A DNA stretch of 64,000 nucleotides from Aporrectodea caliginosa (Eukaryota > Annelida > Clitellata > Crassiclitellata > Lumbricidae): assembly GCA_020284085.1 (NCBI GenBank), contig JACEVL010000469.1, positions 1,350,001 through 1,414,000 of the forward strand, written 5' to 3'. Below are positions 13,346-24,396 of this stretch, one piece after another. The notes beneath the pieces are model-generated. The model saw only the letters and a program-made list of their open reading frames with translations, was not told where the DNA came from and did not search any database. How positions within the stretch are numbered: the stretch's first letter is position 1; the number at the start of each line of letters is the position of its first letter. The position numbers and the translations under genes are program-made.

Positions 13346-13496
13346 GTTATTGTCATTATTATTATTTTTGTGCCCCGAGGTATTAGGATCCTCAGGGACT
13401 TAGATATTATTATTATTTGTCTGGAGATGCCCCGTCGTAAACCTGGTTCCCTGCCAGGAACTTGATTGTTACTATTGTTATTATTATTATTATTAA

Positions 13497-13555
<59 letters not shown>

Positions 13556-13558
13556 CAT

Positions 13559-13599
<41 letters not shown>

Positions 13600-13600
13600 G
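13296..13600. repeat. (ATT)n and (CAT)n microsatellites
   Basis: Three arrays: (ATT)n at 13296-13345, (TTA)n at 13478-13555 and (CAT)n at 13558-13599. They are separated by a short unique stretch. Confidence 0.9.
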
Positions 13601-14189
13601 TATTAACCTGTTACAGTGACAACAAAGACCTTCATCACAATCATCCATAACTACGACCAGATCCGCCATTGTCCACCTTCGTTGAAACCTAAATTCGGTT
13701 GCTTCAACAGGAATACACTGAAGTGGAACGTCATTAACTGTTTGCATCATAACAATGCTGGTTCTACCTGCGGTCGTCTGAGGTAACCTCAGGTTACCTG
13801 GGAGGAGTAACCCAGCATCAGCCGCCTCTGGCCACTTGTTTCATCTGGTTTCTAAGCATTCCTCAGCTTCTGAAGCTCGGTGCATACTTGTACCTGGAGC
13901 CTTTTAGGCAGGGAACGTTTGTGGTTGGAAGTTGGAAAGGAGAACTTCTAGGGGAGGGACTTGGTGCCCATAGGGTAAATGCATTCCGGTTCAAATTACC
14001 TGAAACTTTGAAGGTGGAATGCAACTACTTCTTAGCCGCAGATCAAACAATGCTTTTAAGAATGCGCAGACAAAGAAAACAATGGCAGACGCACAAACGT
14101 AGAAGTGCAGACAAAGAGAGAGACAGGCAAACATACAAACCAGGATATAAGTAAAGGCATCAACGGAATATGTAAATACAGACAAGAAT

Positions 14190-14420
14190 TCGATACAATT
14201 GAAATGCAGTACTAAACAATACAATGCAATACCATACAATACATTGCAATGGCATTCAATACAATGCAATGCCGCACAATATAATACCATACAGTAAAAT
14301 ACAACGCAGTGTATGCTGGTTTCTTGAATTGGTTTCTTTTGCATTGCATTGTATTATATGGTATTGCATTGTATTGTGTAGCATTACATTCCAATGTAAT
14401 ACATTCCATTTAAATGTGCT
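14190..14420. repeat. imperfect inverted repeat of ACAAT/ATTGT units
   Basis: ACAATGCAATACCATACAAT-type sequence at 14190-14310 is answered by GCATTGCATTGTATTATATG-type sequence at 14338-14400, giving a potential long hairpin. The open frames here come from the repeat. Confidence 0.6.
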
Positions 14421-14610
14421 GTGGTTATATATGGTATTGCATTGTTCAAATGTTATTCTAGGTATCCCTAGTTAGCGGGTTCTTGATCCCTTTTTAAACT
14501 CCTCTTGCGGCCTTCTTGTTATGTTGGAATGTTCTTTGATTTGATACGGCTTCAAGAACAAAAGTTTTTGATTTTTTGTTAGTTGAATTGTATGCTATTG
14601 CATTGAAGTG

Positions 14611-14925
14611 TACAATGTATTACATGACGTTGCATAGCATTGCATTCTATCGCATATGTATTGCATTGTATGCATTATTTCGTTTAATTGTCGTGTATTG
14701 TATTGAGTTCCCTCCAGGGTCGGTAGGTGCAGCAGATCGATTGGAACTAACACCTAATGACGATTCCACCATACCTGGTTTTCAGGTGACTGGAAGAACA
14801 CAACGCAATGTAGACACACAGAGACAAAGAATGATACAGAGACAGATGTATTACATGATGTAATACAATGTATTACAATGTATTACATGACGTTGCATAG
14901 CATTGCATTCTATCGCATATGTATT
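14611..14925 (+). repeat. 52-bp direct repeat just upstream of the LINE
   Basis: A segment beginning TACAATGTATTACATGACGT at 14611-14662 is repeated almost exactly at 14874-14925, shortly before LINE sequence begins near 14971. It may be a local duplication linked to the insertion. Confidence 0.65.
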
Positions 14926-14970
14926 ATATGTATTATTATATTATTATTATATATATATTATATGTATTAT

Positions 14971-16740
14971 ATGCCTATCAAAAAGATTACAATCAAAGAA
15001 CGTGATCCGCCGTATATGACGCCATTCCTCAAACATCTTCTGCGGAAGCGTAACAGACTATTTAGACGTGGCCATTCGGCGGCGGCTGCGGCAGTTGCAG
15101 ACCGTATCAACCAAAGCATCTTAAAGAGCAACACCGTCTCCTTTGATGGACTGTGCAGGGGCTCTAAGAAGCTGTGGTCCGAGGTTAACCGTCTACGGAA
15201 AGGGCGCAATTCCAACACTGATTTTTCATTTAGTCATATAAACTCTGAAACCCTCAATCAACATTATCGAGATATCTCGACCGATGATCAGTACCATCAG
15301 CCAACGATGCGTTGTGCGATCGGGGAGTCTGTTTCTTGCCCGCCAAAATTTGGGATTCTTGGCACCTACACCGCCTTATTCTCTCTCTGTGGAAGCTCCA
15401 CTGGTCCTGACCAGATCCCTGCCTGGCTTCTTTCCAACATGGCTCACCTCCTGGCTGAACCTATAACATACCTATTCAACCTCTCGACACATAATTCCTG
15501 TGTTCCTGACCAATGGAGGTCTAGCTCCATTACCCCTATTCCTAAGATCCCTAACCCAACCTCTGAGGCTGATTTCCGGCCTATTTCTATCACATCAGTA
15601 TTGTGTAGATTGTTAGAAAAACTTATAGTGCGCCTGTACATCTATCCTATCCTCACTAATCATGTTGAGAACCGTCCCTTTGCTGACCAATTCGCCTTCA
15701 GGCCTTCTGGTTCTACCTCTGCTGCACTCATAGCCATCACTGACTGTATTCTTAACTCGCTTAAATCTGAACCTTATGTCCGCCTTATTTCTCTAGATTT
15801 CTCCAAGGCCTTTGATACAGTCAGGCACTCTTACTTGGCCGATCAACTGGCCTCTCTACCTATACCTGTTAATATCTTCAACTGGATTCTCTCCCTCTTG
15901 AGCAATCGTAGTCATTGTACCAAGTTCCGTGGCATGATCTCTTCCTTGGCTCACATCAATGCTAGTATAATACAAGGTTCTCGCATGGGCCCAGCAAACT
16001 TCTTAGTGGCCATCTCTGGTCTTAAACCTCTCCACAGCTTCAATTATATCTTCAAATATGCTGATGATTGCTATCTTTTGATCTTGGCTTCAAATATTTC
16101 CACCACGGATGCAGAATTAGATCACATTAGTGCCTGGGCTCGCAAATGTAATCTCCACCTAAACCATTCTAAATCTAACGAAATTATCTTGACCAGACCA
16201 AATGTGAATCTTGAACAAGGTCCTCCAATTATACGTGGCATAAAAAGGGTCACATCCCTGAATATATTGGGCATCGAGATTTCCGCAAAGCTCGGTTTTT
16301 CCTCCCATATCCAAAAGATTTGTGTACGGGCCAAGCAATCTCTCCATGCCCATCGTATTTTAATCTCGCATGGGCTCTTGGGAGTCAGGTTATATGATGT
16401 GGTCCGGTCCACCACTGTCAACCGAATGCTTTATTGTTCCCAAGTGTGGTGGGGCTTTGCCAGCAAACAGGAACGTGACTCTCTAAGTGCTGTGGTCCGC
16501 AAGCTGGTACGCTTTGGCTTCCTACCAAAATCTTTCCCCACTTTTGAGGAACTCTGTAAAAAAGCCGACCATGACCTTTTTAGAAATATCTTAAATAATC
16601 CCGGACATATCCTTCATTACCTACTACCCCCTGTCCTATATACTGGTCATGATTTGCGCCCACGCTCACATAACCGTGTTCTTTCTAGATTTGATTCCCT
16701 CACCAGGCGTGGTTTCCTGGCTAGGATGTTGTACAGCTAA
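14971..16740 (+). CDS. non-LTR retrotransposon reverse transcriptase (CR1/L2-like), 5'-truncated
   Basis: Encodes about 589 residues covering the spacer after the endonuclease, the full reverse transcriptase and the C-terminal region. The enzyme copies LINE RNA into the chromosome at a nick. Visible motifs: WRSSSITPIPKI and DFRPISITSVLCRLLEKL; motif A LDFSKAFD (15793-15816); motif B IQGSRMGP; catalytic YADD at 16057-16068; LNILGIEIS after it. No stop or frameshift interrupts them. The apurinic endonuclease and ORF1 are missing, so this is a 5'-truncated insertion. The open frame extends upstream to 14878, but that part is AT-rich flank with no similarity. Clade placement rests on motif style and the short-repeat 3' end, and is tentative. 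A non-mobile copy by itself, yet probably young. Confidence 0.9.
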   Translation: MPIKKITIKERDPPYMTPFLKHLLRKRNRLFRRGHSAAAAAVADRINQSILKSNTVSFDGLCRGSKKLWSEVNRLRKGRNSNTDFSFSHINSETLNQHYRDISTDDQYHQPTMRCAIGESVSCPPKFGILGTYTALFSLCGSSTGPDQIPAWLLSNMAHLLAEPITYLFNLSTHNSCVPDQWRSSSITPIPKIPNPTSEADFRPISITSVLCRLLEKLIVRLYIYPILTNHVENRPFADQFAFRPSGSTSAALIAITDCILNSLKSEPYVRLISLDFSKAFDTVRHSYLADQLASLPIPVNIFNWILSLLSNRSHCTKFRGMISSLAHINASIIQGSRMGPANFLVAISGLKPLHSFNYIFKYADDCYLLILASNISTTDAELDHISAWARKCNLHLNHSKSNEIILTRPNVNLEQGPPIIRGIKRVTSLNILGIEISAKLGFSSHIQKICVRAKQSLHAHRILISHGLLGVRLYDVVRSTTVNRMLYCSQVWWGFASKQERDSLSAVVRKLVRFGFLPKSFPTFEELCKKADHDLFRNILNNPGHILHYLLPPVLYTGHDLRPRSHNRVLSRFDSLTRRGFLARMLYS

Positions 16741-16877
16741 GCCATATAGTGTGTTTTTTAGTTTACTATTTACTAACTTTTTCGCTACTATTTGATAACT
16801 TTGTATAACTTTGTATGTACAGCGCCGTGCGTTTGCCAGCGTTTAATAAAGAACACACTTACTTACTTACTTACTTA
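16741..16877 (+). mobile_element. 3' UTR and ACTT-repeat tail of the LINE
   Basis: After the stop, the UTR contains TGTACAGCGCCGTGCGTTTG, then AATAAAG, and ends in (ACTT)n at about 16855-16877. Ending in short tandem repeats instead of poly(A) is typical of CR1/L2-type elements. The same UTR end occurs in the fragment at 12780-12843 and in the SINE at 21780-22040. Confidence 0.8.
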
Positions 16878-16987
16878 GATATGGACACAGATACAACCAC
16901 AAACAGACCAACAGCTGCATTAGAACAGTTCTGATGAGTCATCGGAGACGGTTTTCTGTTTTAAATCCAAACACAAAAATAATTGCT

Positions 16988-17112
<125 letters not shown>

Positions 17113-17535
17113 ATTCGAGTAAAACTCGAATCGTGGCGGAAAATCTCATCTAAAATGTCACCGATCGACGAGAGTAGTTTCAACAGACCTAACAGCTCCA
17201 GTCTTCTTTCTTGTCAGTCTGCTTATCTACTTGTCTGTTTGCCTGCCTGCCTCCGTCACTTCCTCACCTGTTCCTACCTGTATATACTTACCTATTTATC
17301 TGTTCACCTGTCTATCTCTAGCTTAAACTCGATCTGTGACGTCCTTTCTGTCTCTGCCATGACTAGATCTTAGTTGTAAGAGGGTTGGGCTTTACACAGA
17401 TGAGTGCCGTGAGTTACGTAAGAGGTATCAGATTTTTCTCTATGAATCTGTTCCGGTTGAAGCTTTCTTCTTGCTTGGTATCTTCTTCCACCCTTGACTG
17501 GCATACTGACATTCATTGATGATCGATAAATGAAT

Positions 17536-17571
<36 letters not shown>

Positions 17572-17750
17572 GGATGGATGGATGGATGGATGCATGGATG
17601 GATGGATGGATGGATGGATGGATGGATGGATGGATGGATGGATTGATGGATGGATGGATGGATGGACGGACGGACGGACGGACGAACGGACGGACGGACG
17701 GACGGACGAACGGGCGGACGGACGGATGGACAGATGGATGGATGGACAAA
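17536..17750. repeat. compound (GATT)n-(GATG)n-(GACG)n microsatellite
   Basis: One tetranucleotide array in three blocks: GATT (17536-17570), GATG (17570-17665) and GACG/GACA (17665-17750). Each block differs by one base, as expected from point mutation followed by slippage. Confidence 0.9.
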
Positions 17751-18079
17751 TCAAATCAAATCGATAGATGAATGAATGGATGGTGTGAATTGATTGATGG
17801 ATTGATGCAGACTGATAAGTTTACTTGTTTGTTTATTTAGTGGTCGATAGATCGATTGACTGGTTTCCTGAAACATCGATTTATTATTCTCCGTGATTCA
17901 CTGATTTCTGCTGCATTCCATCTGTTTCCGGTTGTGCCGTCAAATGCAGAGCAGCTCTGAGCAGCATTCAGAGAAATGCTTATCAACACCAACAGCAGAC
18001 AACACTTGGCCGACTCTTCGACAGAAACCCATTTCCTATTTGCCAGGCTCGCCTTGTTTTACCTCTTCAGTCGATCAGC

Positions 18080-18435
18080 GGTGACAACATGCCAGCCTGC
18101 CTGCCTGCCTGTCTGTCTGCTTGCCTGCCTGCCTACCTGCATGATGCATGCCTTCCTGCCTTTCTGTCTGTCTGTCTTCCTGTCTGTCTGCCTGCCTGCC
18201 TTCCTGCCTTTCTGCCGTTGGTCGTTCTGTCTGCTAGTCTGTCTGACTGTATTTCTGTATGTTTGGCTGCTATTTGCCTGTCTGTCGGTTTTTCTGTCTG
18301 TCTGTCTGCATGCATGTCTGTCTGTTTGTTTGTCTGTCTGTTTGTCTGGATATCTGTTTGTCTGTCTATGTCTGTCTGCATGTCTGTCTCTTTGTCTGTC
18401 TGTGTCTGTCTGTCTGTCTCTTTGTCTGTCTCCTA
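18080..18435. repeat. (CTGC/CTGT)n microsatellite
   Basis: Degenerate CTGCCTGC then CTGTCTGT array; the ACLPACLP and CLSVCLSV open frames are artefacts. Confidence 0.9.
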
Positions 18436-18528
18436 GCCACTTGTGTTGATTCAGCGTGTCGTTTTGTCACCATTGTTACAAGTGTTTCGTAGTAATAAGG
18501 GTGGAATTCGTTCAAAAGTCTGCAACAG

Positions 18529-19050
18529 AGGAGGAGAGGAGGAGGAGGGGAGGAGGAGGAGGAGGAGGAGGAGGAGGAGGAGGAAAAGGAGGAAAAGGAG
18601 GAGGAGAAAGAGGAAAAGGAGGAGGAGGAGGAGGAGGAAAAAAAGGAGGAGGAGGAGGAAAAGGAGGAGGAGGAGAAGGAGGAGGAGGAAAAGGAGGAGG
18701 AGGAGGAGGAAGAGGAGACGGAGGAGGAGGAAGAGGAGGAAGAGGAAGAGGAAGAGGAAGAGGAAGACCATTGAAGAGGAAGAGGAAGAGGAAGAGAAGA
18801 GGAAGAGGTGGAAGAGGAAGAGGAAAGGAAGAGGAAGAGGAAGAGGAGTAGCAGGAGGAGGAGGAAGAGGAGGAGGAAGAAGAGGAGGAGGAGGAACAGA
18901 AGGAGGAGTAGGAGCAGGACTATAAGGTGGATTAGAAGGTGGATTAGCAGGAGCATTAGAAGCAGGATTAGGAGTATTAGGCGGAAGATTAGGAGGATTA
19001 GGAAGTGGGGCAGCAGAAGCAGGGCTACAGCAGGATCAGACGGAGGAGGA
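18529..19050. repeat. (GGA)n polypurine tract
   Basis: About 380 bp of near-continuous GGA/GGAAGA triplets at 18529-18910, with a pyrimidine-poor extension to about 19050. Both strands show long Glu/Arg/Gly or Leu/Ser frames without coding merit. Confidence 0.95.
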
Positions 19051-19627
19051 TAGGAGGAGAAGGAAGGCGCCGCCTGTCTATGGTAATTGGTCATAATCAT
19101 CACCACAACCTGTGTTTAGACAAGACAAGACAGGTCTTCAGACTGTGCAGCTGATGAGATACACTGCAGGGAGGAGAATCCGTTGCATCACAGGGCATAT
19201 GGCCAATCCCTCCCTCTCACAGCCCTTACGTCATCATCATCACCGTCATCACCTTCACAGCACATGCAACAGCAACAACCGTACTCTGTATCTGTTTGTA
19301 TAGGTACGTATACGTATACATGTAGATATACATGTAGAAAGCATATGTATATGACAGACAATATGTATGTATCGTATGTATGCATGTATGCATGCATGTG
19401 TGTATACATGTATGCATGTCCGCATGTATGTATGCATGCGTGTTTGTTAATGTATGTATGCATGATGCATATATGCACTATGTGACTATCCATATATGTA
19501 TAGATTATAGAATCAATAATATTTATCTATGTAATTATATAATTTATATATGTAGATATGTATGTATTCTGTATTATGCATGAGTGTTTGCACTATGTAA
19601 ATGTATGCATGTATATGTATGTATATA

Positions 19628-19760
<133 letters not shown>

Positions 19761-19871
19761 GAGCAGACAAAGAGAGACAGCAGAGACAAAGAAGCAGCAG
19801 ACAGAGAGAAAGGGGAGAGGTGAGAGAGTAGTAGTAATCAGCCAGAGAAGATGTAGGGCACTTCCTTGGAG

Positions 19872-20000
19872 CGATCATGAGAGCCAGCCATTGGTATGAA
19901 GTTTTAACGACTTCATTTCCTTAGCCTCGGCATATAATTGCGGGTGGTCAGTCCTCTCCCTCGCCGTCTCTGCATCCCACCGACAGAGTACAATCATTAA
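19872..20000 (-). repeat. tRNA-Asp-headed SINE family, truncated copy
   Basis: Reversed tail of the family seen at 53952-54215: the shared blocks read AATGAAGTCGTTAA-like and CATACCAATGGCT-like on the minus strand. A further truncated plus-strand copy (20343-20470) shares CCAGCACAGCCATAATGAGC and the GTACACTGTC block. Confidence 0.55.
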
Positions 20001-20544
20001 ATCCGAATTGGCTAGCTGGCTTACACGATGAATCGACAATCCATCACTATAACAACCAGGTTATCATGCACTATGAGAATTTCTGCCGTCACCTTAATAG
20101 CTAAGAAACGAGCTTTGCATACAAGTACAACCAGTGCACGGCTGATGTTTCCTGATCAAAGGACGCACCCATTGACCCCTCCATCTCAGTGGGTGAGGGG
20201 AACCTGGTATCGGTCCCTCTTGCACCCGAGTTTTGGTTCAATTTATATCGATTCCATCATCATAAGTTGTTCCGCTCGCTATACTAGCAATGTAAGGCAT
20301 CGTCAAAATTTAATGCACTAATTGCGTGCTAAGTTGTTTGAAGGTTCTGGCGACATCTGCGCCTCCTAGCCAGCACAGCCATAATGAGCACACTGACTGT
20401 ACACTGTCAGCGGGGATATCAGGCGACGAGGGATGGGACTGGACGCTCGCCCTCGTATGCGGAGACTAAGTTTAGTCGATGATTGATCATACCAATGGCT
20501 GCAGGGTAGCTTAGAGAAACGATAATATACTCATTTCTTCGGGT

Positions 20545-20970
20545 TCTTCTTCTTGTTCTTCTTTGTCATGTTGTTGCTGTCTTTGTTCTTTTTCTTCTTC
20601 TTCTTCCTCCTCCTTCTTCTCCTCCTCCTCCTCCTCCTCTTCTTCTTCTTCTTCTTCTTCTTCTTCTTCTTCTTTCTTTCTTCTTCTTCTTCTTCTTCTT
20701 CTTCTTCTTCTTCTTCTTCTTCTTCTTCTTCTTCTTCTTCTTCTTCTTCTTCTTCTTTCTTCTTTCTTTCTTCTTCTTCTTCTTTCTTCTTCTTCTTCTT
20801 CTTCTTCTTCTTCTTCTTCTTCTTCTTCTTCTTCTTCTTCTCTCCTCTCCTACTTCTTCTTCTTCTTCTCCTTCTTCTTCTTCTTTCCTCCTCCTTCTCC
20901 TCCTCTTCCTCCTCGTTCTTTTCTTCTTCTTCTTCTTCTTCTTCACGGTCTTTCTTCTTCTTCGCAATCT
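20545..20970. repeat. (TTC)n polypyrimidine tract
   Basis: About 420 bp of TTC/TCC triplets with few interruptions. Long Phe/Leu/Ser or Lys/Arg/Glu frames result and are not genes. Confidence 0.95.
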
Positions 20971-21344
20971 TCTGACTGTTATACTTACTAAAATGCCGCG
21001 CCTTGCATAAAGTAGTGGAGGCAAATCAAACGTTCAACGACCTACATCGAGTGGAAAGGCTTAAGGATTTCTCATTACGTGATTTCTGATGACGGGAGGA
21101 ATAAACCCGGATCTTTCCTTAATCCACGCTGGCTTCTTGGTGGACGGAGTGAAGTGATTTTTCCAGCTGAGTGAAGGGATTTTCTCCTCTGTCAGTCGCT
21201 ACATCTATGAACGGTCCATGACGCCGTTCAGCCACTTCGCATCCATAATTCATGTCTAGCTCACTAAATCAAACACGGCTGAGGTTCTCTTTAGCTCAAT
21301 AGCTGTCAGCTTTTAAAGCATCGAATATTCATGTGCAACGATAA

Positions 21345-21522
21345 CATGGGCGTAGCCCGGAAAAAAATTCGGAGGGGTTTAAGATTTCGGGGGGTTTCCA
21401 CTGGAGATGGTCGCAAAAATTAAGGGTGTTTTGGTATTTCACATGCAAAAGCATATAAAAAAAATTCCGACACTTATTTGGGGGGTTTGAACCCGTAAAA
21501 CTCCCCCCTAACTACGTCCATG
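21345..21522. mobile_element. hAT-type miniature element (178 bp)
   Basis: Ends are CATGGGCGTAG and its imperfect inverse CTACGTCCATG. It is flanked by AACGATAA and CACGATAA (7 of 8 bases identical), consistent with an 8-bp target-site duplication. No coding capacity. Confidence 0.6.
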
Positions 21523-21779
21523 CACGATAATGCTTCCATTTTAACGATTGAACAGCGTTGATTTTACCTTGCGCCCATATTTTTGCAGAGCGGTCACATT
21601 GAAGCGATATGAGTTTAGGCGTTTAGTTAAGGCAAGCTTTGGTGAAGTAAGGCAAGGTAAGAAAATGTGAGATGAAATGGCAAGGCATGCAACGCAAGTT
21701 AAGGCAATGTAAGGAAAGGTATGTGAGTCAGGATAAGGTAAGGAGAGTGGAGGTACGGTAATGTAAGACAAGGTAAGGT

Positions 21780-22040
21780 AATAATAATAATAATCTTTTC
21801 TTTATTGAAGCGCCTGACAAACGCACTGCGCTGTGCATTTACATGTTATGTAATTGAAACAATTCACAAGAACACAAATTATGACAGAAGACATAAATCT
21901 TAACTACTAACAGAACAGACAGCCTGCAATACAACGGCGCTAATAGCAGCCTACAAAGCATGTCCGCCCTACGGGACTCGAACTCGGTACCTCTCGCTCT
22001 CTGTGCCAGTGTGTTATCCAATGCGCTATCGGGCCCCCCG
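21780..22040 (-). mobile_element. tRNA-derived SINE with LINE-like 3' tail
   Basis: Read on the minus strand it starts with a tRNA-like head (GGCCCGATAGCGCATTGGAT as A-box region, GAGTTCGAGTCCC as B box; closest in style to tRNA-Arg). It runs through about 130 bp of body and ends in CAGCGCAGTGCGTTTGTCAG, AATAAAGA and a TAT-rich microsatellite. That end resembles the 3' UTR end of the LINE at 16819-16877. Transcription would be by RNA polymerase III and mobilisation by the partner LINE (inference). A related copy lies at 39865-40072. Confidence 0.75.
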
Positions 22041-22179
22041 TAAAATAAGGTAAAAAGGTAAAGTAATGTTACATAGTGCAGGCTCTGTCGATAGTCTACG
22101 TGGTTCGGATTATACGAGTGCAGGTGTCAATGAGGGACAAGAGAAAAACAGCGACGTAGGCCTACATGTAGAGACACAG

Positions 22180-22512
22180 AGAGTCAGATACATACAGAGA
22201 GACGGAGAGAGAGTGAGAGAGATACAGGCAGACAGAGAGAGATCGAGGGATAGAGAGAGCGAGAGATACAGGGAGACAGAGAGACATACAGGGAGACAGG
22301 GAGGGACAGAGAGACAGACACAGACACAGAAGAGAGACAGAGATACAGGAAGACAGAGAGAGAGACATACAGGGAGACAGACAGAGACAGAGAGACAGAC
22401 ACAGAAGCAGAAAGATAGACAGAGATACAGGAAGACAGAGAGAGAGACATACAGGGAGACAGACAGAGACAGAGAGACAGACACAGAAAGAGAGACAGAG
22501 ATACAGGAAGAC
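22180..22512. repeat. GAGACAGA-rich tandem repeat
   Basis: Degenerate (GACAGA)n with a longer period of about 115 bp in its second half (from about 22330 and from 22430); open frames on both strands are artefacts. Confidence 0.8.
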
Positions 22513-22699
22513 TGAGCCAAACAGTCAGAACAGCCTACATTGCCAACAAAGTCTAAGGTAACTTAGTAAGTAAGACAATGAGATTATCTGCGATTTCTTT
22601 GCCCAGCAGGGGAGATGGGCGTTAATTGCAATTCTTCTGAAATCCTGATCATCTTAATTTGGTCCCCAAATGAATCCATGACGCTAGACAGTTGATCTC

Positions 22700-23150
22700 C
22701 TCATAATACCTGCTTAGCTTGCATGTATGCATGTATGTACGTATGTATTATATGCATGTATGCATGGATGGATGTATTGATATATGTATGCATGTATGAT
22801 GTATTTATGCATGTATGTATAGACCTGTTGCAGTGGTAGCAAATGGAGTGGCACTCCATTTGCTACCACTGACCGATCTAACTGGGTTTTATAAATCACT
22901 CTTTTTTCTTTAGCCGTGGCTGGACTGGGAGCTCTCCTGAGTAGATTTCTTGAAGGGCGCTATATAAATCTCCAGAATGAATGAATGAATGAATGAATAT
23001 GCTATACGTACGTACATATGCTTTGTATGTATACATGTACGTATGTATGTACTTATGTATGTCTATGTGTGTATGACTGGAAACCCTTGATGAATGCTCA
23101 AGGCCACGGAGTGAGAGAAGCACAAGACAGGTCACGAAGAACCATTGTTA
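22700..23150. other. non-coding, ATGT-type microsatellites and SINE tail
   Basis: (GCATGTAT)n at 22720-22820, a near-palindrome TGGTAGCAAATGGAGTG / CACTCCATTTGCTACCA at 22835-22868, a CTTGAAGGGCGCTATATAAA tail with (GAAT)n at 22950-22998, then ATGT repeats. No gene. Confidence 0.6.
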
Positions 23151-23814
23151 TATCTTCAAACTGAACTGTTTTGTATTAGAAAATTTTTTATAGCGCCCAA
23201 CTAATGACACGTTGAGAAAACAGCGTAACAGTATTTCACATACATACAGACAGAAAGACAGACAGATATTTCTCTTCGTTTATATTATTAACTATAATAC
23301 ATGTACAATTGTACATTGAATTGTGTTGTATTAGAAAATTTGTATAGCGCTTGACCTAGAAGACATACATGGCGGCACTTCATGTAGGCTAAGTGTGGAA
23401 CGAGGAAACGTAATCTCGAAATTTATATAGCGCCTACAAAAGCGAAGTCATGGGAACCAGCTTATTCACAGGCGCTTGGTCAAAAAAAAATCGATAGGCG
23501 TGGGGCGAAATGGGTTCCAGGTCAAGATACAAAGGGGTCAGGCAGGCAGACGGCTAAGGAGAGAGACAAACGGACAAACTGAATGAGACAAAGAATGAAA
23601 CATTTAGGCCAACGTGACCTGTGAAGGCAATCAGACAGAAATGTCTCGTTTAACGCCGAAAATTAAGTTATCAGACAATCTATAGTTTAAAGCCGGTGTC
23701 TCAAAACAGAGACTCCTATAAAAGTTTTCCCCGGTAGAATTTATAACGGAACATATTCTTACCACCGGCCGATCTGTTTTAGAATAATTACGCCCTACGC
23801 AGACTATATTATGC

Positions 23815-23985
23815 TTGCAAGTTGTCTGTCTGTCTGTCTGTGTTTGTGCCTGTCTGTGTGTCTGTCTGTGTGTCTGTCTGTGTGTCTGACTGTGTGTCTG
23901 TCTGTGACTCTGTGTACATTTGTCTATCTGTCGGTTTGTCTGTCTGTTTGTCTGTCCATCTGTCTGTCTGTCTGTCCGTCTGCCT
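23815..23985. repeat. (TGTC)n microsatellite
   Basis: Degenerate CTGTCTGT array producing Cys/Leu/Val frames. Confidence 0.9.
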
Positions 23986-24396
23986 TTGTTTTCCGTGACT
24001 ACGCATTCTTGATGTTCTCTTTGACTATGCATTCTTAAAAGCATTGTTTGATTGAGCCTAAGAAGAATTCCTCCTCGACAATGTTCTAAAACAGTCTCCG
24101 GGGAGGAGAGAAAATATTTCATCCGCCTTTGAATAAGTATCTCCCCGGGAGACTTTATTCTTCGCCATATAGGCCTACAGTCACATTTTATTTAAAGTCT
24201 ATGATAATTTCAAGGAGGTGGATTATCTAACTTTATTGCAAAACTATTCAGTATTAAACAATATAATGTTACGACATTGACACGAAATTTGTTTTTCCGG
24301 CAATGAACAGAAACGCGGGGGTGGACATAATTTCAGTCCGGGAGACTCTGTTTTGGGGAACGTTATATTGTGACACCGGGCTGCTTTTAGCCTTAA

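Noticed and set aside
18366..19106. 246-codon minus-strand Ser/Leu frame
   Set aside because: Translation of a (GGA)n tract; no start, domain or conservation argument.
20566..21024. Lys/Arg-rich minus-strand frame resembling a basic protein
   Set aside because: Translation of a (TTC)n tract.
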